From assembly GCA_015680685.1 (NCBI GenBank), contig MNCI01018351.1:88124-152123 (forward strand): 64,000 nucleotides of DNA. The letters are read 5' to 3'. The stretch is from Gnetum montanum. Taxonomy: Eukaryota; Streptophyta; Gnetopsida; Gnetales; Gnetaceae. Shown here one piece after another: positions 1-12,720 of the stretch; position 1 is the first letter of the stretch, and every line of letters starts with the position of its first letter. The translations under genes and the position numbers were made by a program. The notes beneath the pieces are model-generated. The model was given only the letters and a program-made list of their open reading frames with translations, had not been told where the DNA came from and did not search any database.

Positions 1-1328
1 TGTCTCAAATGGGTAGTCATGGTACAAGAAAGAAACACATGTAACTTATCTTTAAAGGCTCCAGATCGACACAATCTACAACTGTACTCTTCTCTAGAGA
101 GTTGAATCTATCTTCAATTCTCAATTCTAAGATGATGAAAACTACAGCGAAGTTTGTTGATGACATTCTAATACTTGATGGGAATAGTAGCTAAGAGATA
201 GTGAGCTTCTACATCTAGTTTATTAGATCTAATTTGGTATAAATAAAATTGCCTCTTACCTTTTACATTAGCCCACATCTGTGTTAAAACCTTTTATTTG
301 ACTAATTAGTAAATATGCTTTGGATTTTACAACACATCCTCCCAAGAGATATTCCATTTTCTCAACCATTACATCCCTTGAAAATACTAACCATAGTCTT
401 GTGAATGCTTAAGAACTGCTTTATAGAATTTGTCTTGCTTTAGAGATATGTAAGCTATGAGTGTATGTAATGAATTGGCACAAGGCTTCTACTTCTAAAG
501 TAATAAATTACATTCACATAATAACATCGAGTAAGGTATTTATATCTTCACCTTCAACTCACTGAGAGGAAAAGTTTTTTGTGCTCTTTGAATATCTTTC
601 CAAAGTTTAGCACTTAGTCCAAGTCCCCAAATAATGTATCCATATAATACAATAGGATAGATAATAGTCTAAAAAATTTGTTTTCTAACCTTCCAAACCT
701 AGAAGTCTAAATCCTTGCACTTGTCTTTGAAAGCATATAGAGCCTTGAAACGTCTTATTATTTTTTCTTTGATGCCCTTCCTCCATATGTAATTTTTCAT
801 ATAAATGAGATCCAAATATTTAAAAGAATATACTATTTGCACATTGGTACCTTCAAAATAGAAGTTATAATAGTTATTTCTTGTACCACAAATCATTAAT
901 TTGGGTTTATCTACATTCACTTGAAGACTAAATGAATGACAATAATTTTCTAGACTTTGCAACATATTTTGCATACCTTCTACAATAGTGGAGATCAAGC
1001 AACATTATCTATATATAAAAGAAGATTTACTAATTGTAATCTAATTTTGATAGCATGACTATCTTGCCTTTTACATAACTATTCCTACATTTCATCAATA
1101 AAGATATTAAAGAGAGTTGGAGAAAGTAGACAACCTTGCTTAACTTCAATTTTTNCAAAGAGAGTTGGAGAAAGTAGACAACCTTGCTTAACTTCAATTT
1201 TTTTTAGAATTGAAATTTTTTCTCTAAATTGTTGCTATAATCTCAATAATCACTTCCTCATACAATCTTTAAGTTGCTACAATCAAATTTGAGGGAGGCT
1301 AATTTTACGCAAGCACAACCATAGTTTT
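1..1328 (-). pseudogene. LINE reverse transcriptase relic, C-terminal half
   Basis: This is a non-LTR retrotransposon reverse transcriptase on the minus strand, without function now. Reading from 1328 downward, one frame with several stops runs to the RT block QGCLLSPTLF (about 1160-1190) and FIDEM (about 1080). It continues to a degenerate catalytic box LLYIDN (about 1005-1025; family norm YADD). The thumb region follows at 699-998, with phrases such as LENYCHSFSLQVNVDK and FKYLDLIY, typical of plant LINEs. The 5' half of the same LINE lies at 17532-19440, because element A inserted between them. The upstream codons KTYDLVI (RT block A) rejoin in frame with KLWLC once A is removed. An identical duplication around the N at 1155 disturbs the frame. 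Family assignment is firm; clade is not determined. Confidence 0.8.
1109..1202. repeat. 46-bp exact duplication flanking a single N
   Basis: Bases 1109-1154 and 1157-1202 are identical, separated by the N at 1155 and one base. The surrounding LINE is heavily mutated, so a perfect duplicate exactly at an N is best read as two overlapping contig ends that were not merged. Confidence 0.85.
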
Positions 1329-2390
1329 TGATGAGACTTGATATATTAGGTAATTGAGTCATGGGGAGATGATGAAGCATTATTTTATCAAGTATATCAA
1401 TTGGCTAAGATATCGTAGATGCTATATCATAAATACTACATCATAAATGCCACATCACATCTACATTGTAGCATCTCTGTCTATGCATCTTAATTAGTTG
1501 CTACATCATAGATGTTATATCACATATGGTATATCATAGATACAATATCACATCTACTATAACTTAGTTGCATCAATGCATCTTCGTTGATGTAGCCAAA
1601 TGCATTAACGTATCCTTGTCGATGCAATGCTTGTATTTGCTTATAAATATGCAAGCACTCACTATGTATTTGGTACCATTTGGTTAATAGTGTAGCTAAA
1701 CTCTTACAGTTTGTTTATGTAATCTTAGCAAATATTCAATGAGTGCCCACAACATATATTTAAGTTAAATTTATCATGTCTTATTCAAGTGGCATTGTAC
1801 CTAGACACATTCCATGAACAACAATAAGAATGAGATTAATTCATATTCATTACAATACTTTGACTTAGAATAGATTTATTTTCAATGCAATTTACATGTA
1901 CTTAGTTAATATTTATATTTCCATGCATGTTAATCAATTGGCAAAATGAGCACAACCAATTTCAAGTGTAGACACATATTCAGTTGATAATCCCAGTAGT
2001 GTTATTGCTTTGTTTACTAGTAGCATAACACTTGGTAATCCTAGTAGTGGGTACATGAGTCCAAGATGTGTACAGAAAGTTGGGAATAAATATGCATCAC
2101 CTTTAAGATAGTTTTAGATTTAATTTTATTATTAATTAGATTAAATAATTAATTTCTATGTTATGATTCAATTAGTTTAAGGTCCCTAGAATACCAATAA
2201 TCATATGCCTCACTTTAGGCTAAACCATACCTAATAAAGCTACCACTAGTACAAGTGAGAAGACAATGACCTACAATTAATGTTTATCATTCTAGATACC
2301 ACACTAGTTCTATATATGAATTTTGACTAAATTGCACATAAATGCTTGTAATTTATATGGTTGGGCATAGGGGATACTCATTGCTCATCA
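1329..2390 (+). repeat. 5' LTR of element A
   Basis: It begins TGATGAGACTTG and ends CTCATCA, one base before the primer-binding site. It aligns along its length with 16446-17526. The first 300 bases hold many short repeats around ATCATAGATG/ATCACATCTA and ATGCATC/TTGATGTAGCC (1395-1640), followed by TATAAATA at 1642-1649. The array is the decayed counterpart of the palindrome arrays in the LTRs of B, D and H. Confidence 0.88.
1642..1649 (+). promoter_or_regulatory. TATA box of element A 5' LTR
   Basis: TATAAATA lies directly after the short-repeat array. The 3' LTR has TATAAAAT at the matching place (16771-16778). The same array-then-TATA order occurs in B, D and H. Confidence 0.6.
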
Positions 2391-2391
2391 T

Positions 2392-2409
2392 TGGTGTCGT
2401 TGCTAAGGA
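2392..2409 (+). other. Primer-binding site (tRNA-Asp) of element A
   Basis: The site reads TGGTGTCGTTGCTAAGGA. The usual plant Tat/Athila site, complementary to the tRNA-Asp 3' end, is TGGCGCCGTTGCCGGGGA. All differences are C-to-T or G-to-A. It begins one base after the LTR end. Confidence 0.85.
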
Positions 2410-2559
2410 TGGTGCTAGTGATCCAAATTATTTATATTATAAATTATCATTGTAAAAGCATTAATGATTTATCTTTTAGGAAATATCAATATTTAAAGTC
2501 ACATATATATATTATTAACTAAGAACACATCTCCTTCACATAGGGTTGATAATCCATCA

Positions 2560-4980
2560 CATGATGAGAATACTAGTAGAAAAAATGATAGGATCTATAT
2601 TAAAGAGAATTTGGAGAAAGACATTACAAGCAAGGATCTGATATGTCCATTTTGACCCTTACTAAATTCAAGGACTATGTTTAACTATTGCAGATAATAC
2701 TAAAGGGCATGAAACAAATCCTAGAACAAGGAGGACCTTAAGGCTTATATCCTCCTCTAAACCTAGAAGAGAGGAATTAAGGGATCATAGGGGAAGATAT
2801 CAAAGTTATGGAAATTCTCCTTATTCTTTACGTCTAGTTCTAAAAAAGGTGAACATAGTTATGGAGATAGAGATACACTAAGGGGTCGAGATGAAGATAG
2901 ACATGGAAATTAAACATAAGATACAAGTTATCAAATGGAGCATAGACAATATCATCATAATTAAACAAGTAGAAATAGAGATTATCACCATGACATGTAT
3001 GATAATGATGAACCCTTGTTGGCTACTAGAAGCATGATACAAATCATGGAGGTAGTTAGGATACCCCATAGGCATCAAGGGGAAGGCTATATCAAATAAT
3101 TTAATATGAATAACATTTATAAATTTGAGGGAGGCTATAATTATGATCCACAACATCATTTACAAGCCTTCTATGATGCCTACACCTTGCAAAATATCAA
3201 AAGGAAGTGGCAAAAGCTTAGGCTATTCCCTAGAACACTAATAGAAGAAGCTAAAAATTGGTATAGATCATTAGGATCAAATTAAATCTACTGGTGATTG
3301 AAAATACTTGAGCTCTTCAACAAGAAATATCAAACCTATATAAAAGTATCTAATCTAAGAAAGAAAATCCAAGGGTGGAAGCAAGAGAGCCATGAAGCCT
3401 TTGGTGCAGCCTTGGATACATATTATTCTCTACTACATAGATGTCCATGCCATGGGTATTCTCAAGTCATAGATGGGATTTGTAATAAGACAAGGGAGAC
3501 CCTTGGGATCTATGCCCAAGGAAAGTTATTAAGTTAACAGCCCATTAGATGCAAAGGCTATTTGAACAAGTGGCAAAATATGAAGAAGAGCTGTGTAAGA
3601 GGAATATAACTAGGATCTAACTCTTTACAAAAATAAGGTTTGTATTTATGATTAGAAAAAAGATGTAGCTCTTGATGAGTTAATTTAATTCAAAACCTTA
3701 TCCACACAAAATTCTATCACTGAGATTAACGCAAGGGTAAATAAGGTGTGGGAGTTGAAATATGGAAAAGTTACAACCAACTTAAAAATCATAGAGTAGA
3801 AGGCAAAACAAATAAGATCAAGTGATCAAAATAAGAGGAAAAAGAACATGAAAATAGGTAAGAACACTTATTTTAAAAAAGGGAAATAGCCACAATAGAA
3901 GAGATTGTAGACTCGGTACAGAGTAGGAGGATGGATGTGACATTTGTCAATACAAACATCCAAAGGATTGTTGCCTAGTTATGTTACATCTACAAGAGTC
4001 TAGAACTTTTGCTTTGAGTCCCAGGTTCATGGAAAAGCAAATGCTTAGGAGATTGCCTTACCCACAAGGCAATTATGGACAATCATATAACCAATAGTAC
4101 TATCCTAGTGGGACTTCTTATCAACATCAAGAGTACTATCAACCATAGTGGAAAAACCCACAATCGTGGAGGATGCCATCAATAAACCAATAATACCCCT
4201 ATCACCAACTAGATTCTTATGGATATTATGTTTAATAACTTATTTCTCCTAATGGTTCTACTTCCCATATCTTAACTTATTACTACTACTCTTCTAAATA
4301 CCATCAACCCACAACATCTCTTGTGCGATCACCATCCCATGTCTCTTATCATCTATTGCATCCTCAATACTCTCATACTTTTCTCCAACATATATCACCA
4401 CTAATAATGCAAGAAGGATTGACATCATAATCCCAACAGAAGAATGTCACTTACACCATGAACATACAAGTAAATGATAATGTTAGTAGATCTGAGCATA
4501 AGTTTTGGAAAGATCCTTTCTTTAGGATAGTTTCCACATAGATAAATAAGACTAGTAGATCTACTAGCTCATTAATACTAGCGTAAGGCCAATGTCATTG
4601 CTCATAAAAACAATGTCTTCTAATCCTACACAAAAGCCAATAATCATTATCACTCCAACACAAAACATGAAAGATGAACCTATCACTATGGAGAGATAAA
4701 AAATTCCATTACTAATAATAATAAAGGATGTGTTTGTGGACCAAAAGTTCAAAGTATTAATATAATATCTATACCAAACCACAACAAATTTGAGTAACTA
4801 ATGTGTATGCAAAACCATGTCTACACAATAGCCACTAAACGAAAAGATACCTAGTGGCTAGAAAGTGAGAATACCAAATCATCCTAAAGATGCATGAAAA
4901 CAATATGATTCAACATATAGGCCAATTACACCCTGTGGCTATATGTTTAATCCTTATCATGTGCTTTCAATATGATTGAG
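2560..4980 (+). pseudogene. gag relic of element A
   Basis: This encoded the retrotransposon capsid/nucleocapsid polyprotein. The recognisable core is at about 3060-3540. It begins with YKFEGGYNYDPQHHLQAF-like residues, then WQKLRLFPRTLIEEAKNWY, then ELFNKKYQTYIKVSNLRKK, and ends TRETLGIYAQGKL. This is the Retrotrans_gag type of fold, and the same segments are found in B (minus strand, near 13800-14280) and C (25690-26250). At about 3930-3990 comes a Cys-rich knuckle-like segment, CDICQYKHPKDCC. A Pro/Tyr/Gln-rich tail follows (about 4060-4500). The frame is broken by many stops. The start codon is not identifiable. Confidence 0.8.
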
Positions 4981-6390
4981 TTCACTTCTTCACTTCTTTC
5001 TTGAGGCCTATGACTTCTCATGAAATGTATCATTACTCCTACTATTAACCATAAAGGAAGCCTATCCTTGTAAGGTGTGATTCAAAAAATAAAAATAAAA
5101 AAAATAGCAAAATAAAAAAAGAAGAAGAAAAAGAAAAAAAGAGAAAATTGGAATTCAAAGCATACCTCTGTGAAGAACTCTTCGAATACAAGCACTGGTT
5201 ATGGGGTTGGAAAGATATATTACCCATGCTTGACAATACCCCTCTAACTAAGCCCCAAAACTCTTTCTCAATAATATTTAAAACTACTTCATTCTTCTCT
5301 TTTATTCTATTTTTGAGGTGATGCTCATTCTTTGCAATTGTTATAGACTCATGATGCTAGAAAAGAAGGTGCACATTAATGTGAGGCCACTATTAATCGT
5401 ATGAAATTGGTCTGAGACTTGGACAGATAGGTATGATGGTAATCTTAATCATAATTAATATAAGAACCTACTATAGATATGGTTAGGTATCTCACATCAT
5501 AATTTCTACAATTCCTACTCATCTCGTTATTCACCTCACTTCTGCATGCAATTATGAGCCTAATAGTTTTGTATAGTATAGTGCAAGATTCTAACCAAGG
5601 TGGTTGTGTGTTGTTTGAGAAAAAAGTCATGATCTACATTTAACTTCTAAGGTATCCACGAAGATCTATAGAGGTGGTTATGTGAGGACATTATGGTAGG
5701 AGCATTCTTTGGGAAGGATCTACTTGCATAACTTTGTTGATCATGGCTCTAAACTGAAACTTCCATAACATCATGGGAAACTTCTCAAACTTTATGCATA
5801 ATTTTGGGACTATTTCTCATCAATTTTGATTAATTTTACTATTATATTAAACTATCCACCAAATTTAATATTTCTTGGCCATCTTATGAACTAGATCTTT
5901 GGTTTTGTTGTTCAAAAACTTGTAAGCTTCCAATGTTGAGCTCATTTATCATGGGGGCTAAGAAAATAATTTTTGAAATTTTTATGACAACACAATTTCA
6001 AACATTATGGTAACTAATAGTAAAAATAATCAAAATGAATTGAACAACTTGATGATTTTAGTTACCTTAGAGCCTTAGGAAACATTATTATGAAATCACC
6101 TTAATTCTAAATGCTAAACGTTTTTTTGAATTTTGAGCTAACTAAGGATTTAGAAAAGGTTAATCATTAAGAAAATATTATCAAAACTAACGTTTATCCT
6201 TTGGTGATTTTAGATTATGACAAACAAAATACCTAAGATTAAAGGTCTTTTCAAGGCAATGAAAAGAGACCATGAGGAGGATAAAGGAGGATATGTCCAT
6301 GAACAAATAGTCACACAAACAAGGATTAAAGCTCAAACATCATATGTTTGCTAGATCCATGGGATGATGAGGAGAAATTTGGTCCATTGT
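4981..6390 (+). other. Uncharacterised remainder of element A interior
   Basis: No coding frame or known domain is recognisable. An A/G-rich low-complexity run lies at about 5083-5150. The stretch ends at the B insertion point. It may hold a deletion-scarred pol or foreign fragments, but nothing can be named. Confidence 0.4.
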
Positions 6391-7214
6391 TGATGAGTGG
6401 TGAGGTACCCCTACACTCAACCATACAAATACGAGTGTTTCACACACTATCTAGTCGAACTCCAAGGACTAGGTGCTTATGTGCTTTAATGGAACACTCA
6501 TGGTTTAATCAATCATCATCTTCCCAAACTTACTTGTATTGTCATGGTTGTATGGTTAAGTAAGCTTGATGTATATGATTTTTTAATAGCTTTTGTATTT
6601 TTTGTGTCTTCTGCTAATAAAGGAGAGGGAGAGAGAACTAAGTGGATAACTTACATTAGCTATTCATTAACTAGTTTCTAAATGTTTCTAACACTAATAT
6701 CCATTCCCACCTACCATACACATCCTGAACCAATGCAACACTATTGGGATTACCAAATACTAATTGTTACTGGGTTACCAAGCACTACACACATGCTCGA
6801 AGCGGTCGTACTGAGTGTATTTTACTAAGGGGATTGAAGGTTGAGAGAGATATTAATTAACTAGGAAAGCATTAAATAATAATTAATTACTAATTAGCTT
6901 AATCTGTATGCTGCAAGGTTTATCATAAAGTTCTTCTTTATTTTCGTACACAAAATTGTGCCCAGGTACAAATTGCTCAAATAAAGATCCGTTCACTCTA
7001 TGGCTCCTACTATGGGCACACAAAAATAATTCTAACTCTAGAATGACAAAACTAGAAGAATCTAGCTAAGGGTCTAAATCTAATGTATGGGAACCAAGGG
7101 TGTCACCTCTTATTTATAGAAGATGAGGCAGGATGTGATATCGCGTACGCGAAATTGCGTGGTGGATGTGATATTGTGTACATGATATCGCGTACGTGAT
7201 ATCGCTGTTCATCA
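6391..7214 (-). repeat. 3' LTR of element B
   Basis: The plus-strand view starts TGATGAGTGG and ends TTCATCA, an inverted TGATGA/TCATCA terminus. It is homologous along its length to 15333-16131 and closely related to the H LTR at 61112. It is 824 bp; the partner is about 25 bp shorter, with the loss in the palindrome array. Confidence 0.92.
7111..7206 (-). promoter_or_regulatory. U3 palindrome array and TATA box, B 3' LTR
   Basis: On the minus strand, decayed copies of the unit GATATCGCGTACGCGATATC (7136-7206) are followed by TATAAATA (7111-7118). The counterpart in the other LTR is at 16042-16123. Less decayed palindromes are seen in H at 62001-62160. Confidence 0.6.
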
Positions 7215-7228
7215 TACCCCCATGATTG
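7215..7228 (-). other. Polypurine tract of element B
   Basis: The minus strand reads CAATCATGGGGGTA, immediately before the LTR start TGATGAAC. The same tract precedes the LTRs of D (29588) and H (62182). Confidence 0.8.
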
Positions 7229-9130
7229 AATAAAAACTCATCCTCGAGTTCCTTACAAAATATTGGGAAGGTATGGGATTATTGACTTGAATGACAACTA
7301 ATGATGAATGGGATGACATGTGAATGGATCAACATTACAATACATGGCAACATTAGTGTTCATGACTACAAAAGTGAACATTATACACAATTGATATCCA
7401 GCCTTATTTGGTAGCTGAGAAAGAAGAGAGAGAGAGAAAAGGAGAAGATGTTTTGTTGCCGACACCAAGATTGCACCTTCTGTTATCCATCCATAGCTAC
7501 GCTATCAATCTTGTTCCATGCACAATCATTCCAGTAGTAGTCCATCCTAAGTGTTTCCTCCAGGTCTAGTCCATTGTTATATGATTGCCATCTGCACACA
7601 CAACGCAGTCACATATGAGCAAGGACAAGTAAATCACAATATAGTTGATACCTTGCATCGGTGTAAGGTCCATTGGCTGAGTTGTGATATGGCCAATACG
7701 GATTCTAGAGATATAGCATTGGTGACTACCCAAGGTGTAGGGGTTAGGAAAAATTGAAAAAATTGGACTAGGGCCCCCATGAGTAAGAGCGATTCTCTTA
7801 TAGCGATAGAATGGAAAAAGATAAGGAATAAGAAAGATGGAGAAAAAGAAACAACGACAACACCAATAAAATGGATGTCAGATATGGGAATGAAACAAAA
7901 AAAAATGTTGATTGTAGAAATGTTCAAGGGAAAGAAGTTGACTAGTGCACCAAATAGGAATGTTAGTGGGTCCTCCCCAAAGTAGGCTCATGCCCTTTAT
8001 GCCTTGACAAACCCACATTCAAAGAGTTCGTAGGCTCTAGAAATGTAATTTGAGAGCAAGAGTTAAAGAATTAACCACAAGAATTCACCAAAGAGAAAAT
8101 AATGCATCAACCAAAATATAAACTACTAATACAACTGGAAATAAAGTGGAAAATGGAGAAAGAATGATGAGGAGAAAACAATGTAAGGGAGTCCCAAGAA
8201 CAAGGTGGTGTACAACCCCTTGTGTATTTATGGTTAATGTGACTAAGTAGATCTCATTCCAAATCTAGCCTCAAACAATCCACATCCAGTGACTTCGCAT
8301 TAATACATTTGGACAATCCATCCACTTAAAGTAACAAGAATGCTTCCACCAAAGAGTCACCACCATTACGAGGAAAATGAGAAAGGGAGAAGCAGGAAGT
8401 GAGAAAGGGCCTTATTTAGAGGAAACATGTCTATTTAGTTCCATAACCAGTGCTTGTAGCCCAAATGATTATTTTGTCTAAGGGGTGTGCTTTGAATTCT
8501 CACTATTTTTTTTTGTGAGAAACACACCATTCAAAGACTTATTTTTATTGGCTCAACTTCCTTATAATAGAGCAATGTTGGAATGGTAAGAAAACTCAAG
8601 AAGAAAACATCCAAGAACCCAAGAGAATAGCCAGCACAAATGCATCAAATCTCTTTAAATTCACACCCTTTTCAGTCCTTGAGTCCTTCCGTAGTTTGAG
8701 AAATGCCCAATTAGCAATTCATTAATAGTTTTATTATTAAAGAAGGGGACTGTATAGTTCCAAGCCAAGAGAGACCATAGAAATTCATGGATGCATGGAT
8801 GACATGGACTCATTACCTGTTATATCAAAAGAACCATACCTTAGTATCAACATTATAACTCAAAGGTAAAAACAAAACATTAGCAATCAATAGAATACAG
8901 TTCATACCACTATCATGAGCACTTATTAGGTGAAAAATCTAACAAAACAAAAATAACAAACAAAAACAAAAAACAAAAGAAACAGTCACACAAAGAAATG
9001 AGAAAGTGTAAATGATGGTGCAAAACAAAAACAAGAAAAATTAAAGAAATTTGTAAAACAAAAATGTGTAAAACAAAAACTTAAAAAGGAACTAAGGGCC
9101 TCAAATGGTTAGCAGAGGTGGCCATCTCCC
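7229..9130 (-). other. Element B 3' non-coding region
   Basis: This lies between integrase and the polypurine tract. From about 7960 leftward-to-right it resembles the D spacer starting near 33490 (shared phrase GTGGGTCCT). Short open stretches exist near 7634-7927 but look like chance. The coiled-coil ORF of D and H is absent, consistent with an internal deletion. Confidence 0.5.
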
Positions 9131-9169
9131 CCATGATTGAGTTGGAAGGAGGAGATTCAAAATAGTGAG

Positions 9170-10490
9170 CAGGGTCATCCCTTCTCAGAGGTATTATGTG
9201 CACTAGCCATTCTAAATTAATGGAAGGGTTTGGTCTGTTGCACAATGACTAACAATCTCTTATCAGGGCTCTCAAGTTTGTATATGGTCATGGCCCCTAA
9301 TGGAAAGGTTGCATGAATAATGTAAGGTCCTTCCCATAGTGTTTGAAATTTTGTGCATTGTGGCACATGTGTGGGGTTCTAGTAAAGAACCTTATCTCCT
9401 AGTTGATACTTAACCTTTCGAATCTTCAAGTCATGACATTACTTGTTATATGCCTTGTGCAACTCATTTGATGATAGCTATAGGGAGTAGTTTTTTTCTA
9501 CCATGTTTAAAGTTGCCAACCTTTATTTCTGTGCTAGATCAAGGTCAAGGTGGAGGTCACCATCCATTGATAGTGTATGGAGCTTGTTTTGAATTGGAAG
9601 CTTTTCGTACACTAACTCATAGGGAGAGTAGCCTATAGGGAGTTTCTAGGTGGAGCGGTATGCCCAAAGAGCATCATTCAGTTTAGTGCTCCAATCTCGC
9701 CTATACTTGATAATTATCCTAGTCAATATTATAATGATCTCCCTATTGGTGACCTTAGCTTATCTGTTAGCTTAGGGGTGATAAGGTGTAGTCAATTTTT
9801 GTTCAACCCCCAAGTATTGCATTAACTTTCGAAAAGTTGTACCTGTGAAGTGTGTTCCATTATCCGAAATAAGTGCACGTGGCACACAAAACCTATTTAT
9901 GATTTGTTGTTGCACAAATCATGTAGCTGTAGATGATGTGCAATCTTTAATAGCCCATTTTGTTAAATAGTCTACGGTAACTACAATGTAAGCTTTTCCA
10001 TTGGACATTGGTGTAATGGGCCCCATAAAGTCTATTTACCAAATGTCGAAGGGTTCTAACAGTTGAATCTATTTTTGAGGATCCTCCATTTTAGCAGTCA
10101 TTCCCCCATCACGTTGATAGCACTCACAAGATCAGAAAAATTAATGGGCATCCCGAAATAATGTTGAACAATAATATCTTACAAGAAAGATCTTAATAGT
10201 CATTCATCTCCCTGCATAGTGACCCCCACAAGGGCCATCATGAGTATCTTGGAGAACTCTCAGTTGGTCTACATCAGGAACACACCATTGAACCAAGCCA
10301 TTAGGACACCCTTTGTAAAGTTGTCCATTGATCTCCATGAAGTACTTGGATCTATGAAGAAACTGTTGTTTCTTCCTAAGGTCCAACTCCTATGGTGTTT
10401 GTTGAGTAAGGAGATAGGTGAGAATGCTACTATACTAGTTCATCTCTATGGATAGTTTTTTATTCACTACATCAGCAAAGAGGGCTTCAT
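9170..10490 (-). pseudogene. Element B integrase relic
   Basis: This is the integrase part of pol, which joins element cDNA to the host chromosome. The N-terminal zinc-binding region is visible at 10204-10386, with HDGPCGGHYAGR as in Tat/Athila integrases. The catalytic core follows between about 9700 and 10080, with phrases corresponding to the GPI..MSNGK strand, the AxISDNGTHF block and the TPYHPxxNGQ block, all in shifting frames. The C-terminal part ends near 9260 with a YKLESPDK-like phrase. Stops and frameshifts are numerous; it cannot be functional. Confidence 0.75.
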
Positions 10491-10533
10491 CAAGAAAATT
10501 ATTAGACATTACATATTCATCCTCTTTGCTATC

Positions 10534-10960
10534 CTAGCACAACTGAGATAAATGATCTACAACTACATTCTTAGTGCCATTCCGATCGATCATCGTTAGA
10601 TTGAAATCCTGTAGGATTACCAACCATTGTACAATATGAGGGCTAACCATTGGCTTATTCATGAGGAACCAGATTGCACTATGATCTGTGTGGATGAACA
10701 CTTTGTAACCTAACATATAGTGCCTAAAATTATCTAGTGCAAACACTACAGCTATTAATTCTTTCACTGTAGTTGAGTAGTTAAGTTGTGCACCGACGAT
10801 ACTTCTGCTTGCATAGTGGATGTAGTAAGGGTGTTTTTCATCATATAACTATGTAAGTACAGCTCCTAAGGCATAATTGGATGCGTTTGTCATGATGTGG
10901 AATGGTCTAGACCAGTCAAGAGCTTGTAGAATGGGAGTTTCTACTAGCTTTCATTTCAGG
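10534..10960 (-). pseudogene. Element B RNase H relic
   Basis: This is the RNase H domain that follows RT. Near 10870-10900 is the first strand as MTNASNYALGAVL, where the family has an acidic MTDAS; the catalytic Asp is therefore Asn here. At 10534-10767 the frame is open and carries KELIAVVFALDNFRHY, VFIHTDHSAI and LMNKP, ending with the DHLSQL tail that normally closes the domain in this lineage. Confidence 0.82.
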
Positions 10961-11059
10961 GTTTGGAATGCTCATTCACATTCCTTGGTCCACTCAAAAG
11001 GTATGTCCTTCTTTGTTAGCTCTACCAATAATTTGGCAATCTTGGAGAAGTTTTTAATG

Positions 11060-12190
11060 AATCTCCTATAGTAGCCAGTGTGTCCAAGGAATGACTAAAT
11101 GTCTTTGATAGTTTTTGGTTGATAGGTGATTCCTTGGATGACCCTAATTTTATCTGGATCTACCTCTATTCTTGCATGTGAAACCTTATGCCCAAGTACT
11201 ATGCCTTCTTAGACCATTAAATGGCTTTTCTACCAGTTGAGCCTTAGATTGATTTCTACGCATCTTTTCAACACTTGCTCTAACCGGTCCAAGGCTTGAT
11301 CACAATTTGTTCCATAGGTGGAGAAGTCATCCATAAAGACTTCCACTCTATTTCCTATCTACTGTTGGAATATGCTTAGAACTAGGTGTTGAAACATGGT
11401 AGGAGCATTACACAAGCCAAACAAAATTTGTTTATATGCAAATGTTCCCCAAGGACTGGTGAACATTGTCTTAGCTTGGTCTTCTAGGGCTATTTGTATT
11501 TGGTTGTATCCACTATAGCCATCCAGAAAATTGTAATAGCGATTCCCTACTATGATGTCTAAGACTTGGTCAACAAATGGCAATAGAAAGTAATCCTTAA
11601 ATGTCACCATGTTTAGCAACCTAAAATATATGCATGCCCTCCATTTTTCTCCCTTTTTAGGCATGATTACCAGAGGGCTAACCCATTTGCTATCAACAAT
11701 GGGATATATGAACCCAGCCTTAAGAAGCTGTTCTATTTCTTCTTTTACTACTTGCTTCAATTTTGGGTTCAATCACCTCTGCGGTTGTTTTCAAGGTTTC
11801 ATGGAGGGGTTAGTGTAAATCCTATGTTGGCATATCCTAGGATCTATTCCAGTTAATTTAGGATATGACTAGGTAAAGGTTTTTGACAACTTGTTTATTA
11901 CTTTTAGCAGTATTTCTTTTTTTTTGGAAACAAGTCTTGCATTGATGATTATCAGTTTTCCATTTTCAAGGATCATATATTCCAAACTGGTGGGCAATGG
12001 TTTTAATTCTAGGGGCTCTTGTTTGAATTTTTTAGGAATTTCCAACTTCCCCCAATTGATGTTTTCAATGTTAAGGCCTGGAAGTTGGTAGTGGACTTGC
12101 TCTAGTGTGTCTATGCTTTCTATGTAAGCGCAAGTTATTTCCTCAGTTAGTTCCATGCACATGAGTGAGTTGCTCTCTTGATCAACCATT
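11060..12190 (-). pseudogene. Element B reverse transcriptase relic
   Basis: This copied the element RNA into cDNA. The connection segment (11869-12189) has the LELKPLPTSLEYMIL phrase typical of Tat/Athila pol. The RT core at 11359-11772 is open for 137 residues: NPKLKQVVKEEIEQLL, DSKWVSPLVIMPKKG, WRACIYFRLLN, YYNFLDGYSGYNQIQIA and FGLCNAPTMFQ. The catalytic FMDDFS is just downstream (codons FMDD at 11326-11337). Stops separate these blocks. Of the B pol domains this is the best preserved. Confidence 0.88.
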
Positions 12191-12299
12191 AGCCACTGGG
12201 TGTCTTGTTGTTATGTGGTTGCTGCATACAAGCACTTTGTATGTTAATTTCTTGTGCATACCACTTGCATGCAGGCAATACTAAACTTTGCACAACCCA

Positions 12300-12720
12300 T
12301 GATCTCTACACGTAATTGCACCTTGTATCACTGTATGCGATGCATGAAATCTTCTTCTTCTTGATCTTTCCAAAAGTGTTCTTCTTAGATATTTCTAGGG
12401 AAAGATTGCAGATTGCTAGGAATGCATCTATAGTACTTAGCCATGCCCTTCCCATTATGATTGGGAAGTCCCCTTTACCATTATTCACTTGTATCACTAG
12501 GAAATTAGCTGGGTATGACCACCCACACAAAGTGGTGACGATGTCCTCCACCAATCTCAAGGGAATAGTGATGGATTGGTTGGCTAGCTCTAGGTGAATA
12601 TTGCTCTTCTTCAATGAAGAAAGGCTCCAGGCATTGTATATTTCTTGTTATATTAAGTTGAATTCAGAACCTGAATCCAAAAGAGCTTTGCATGGCTCAT
12701 TCCCAGTGATTTGCAGATAG
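12300..12720 (-). pseudogene. Element B aspartic protease relic
   Basis: This is a retropepsin-type protease that would cut the polyprotein. The catalytic motif LLDSGSEFNLI is at about 12650-12690. The flap/C-terminal part is open at 12306-12614, with LRLVEDIVTTL and GDFPIIMGRAWLST, matching the usual PIILGRPFLAT block. The frame changes between the two parts. Confidence 0.82.
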
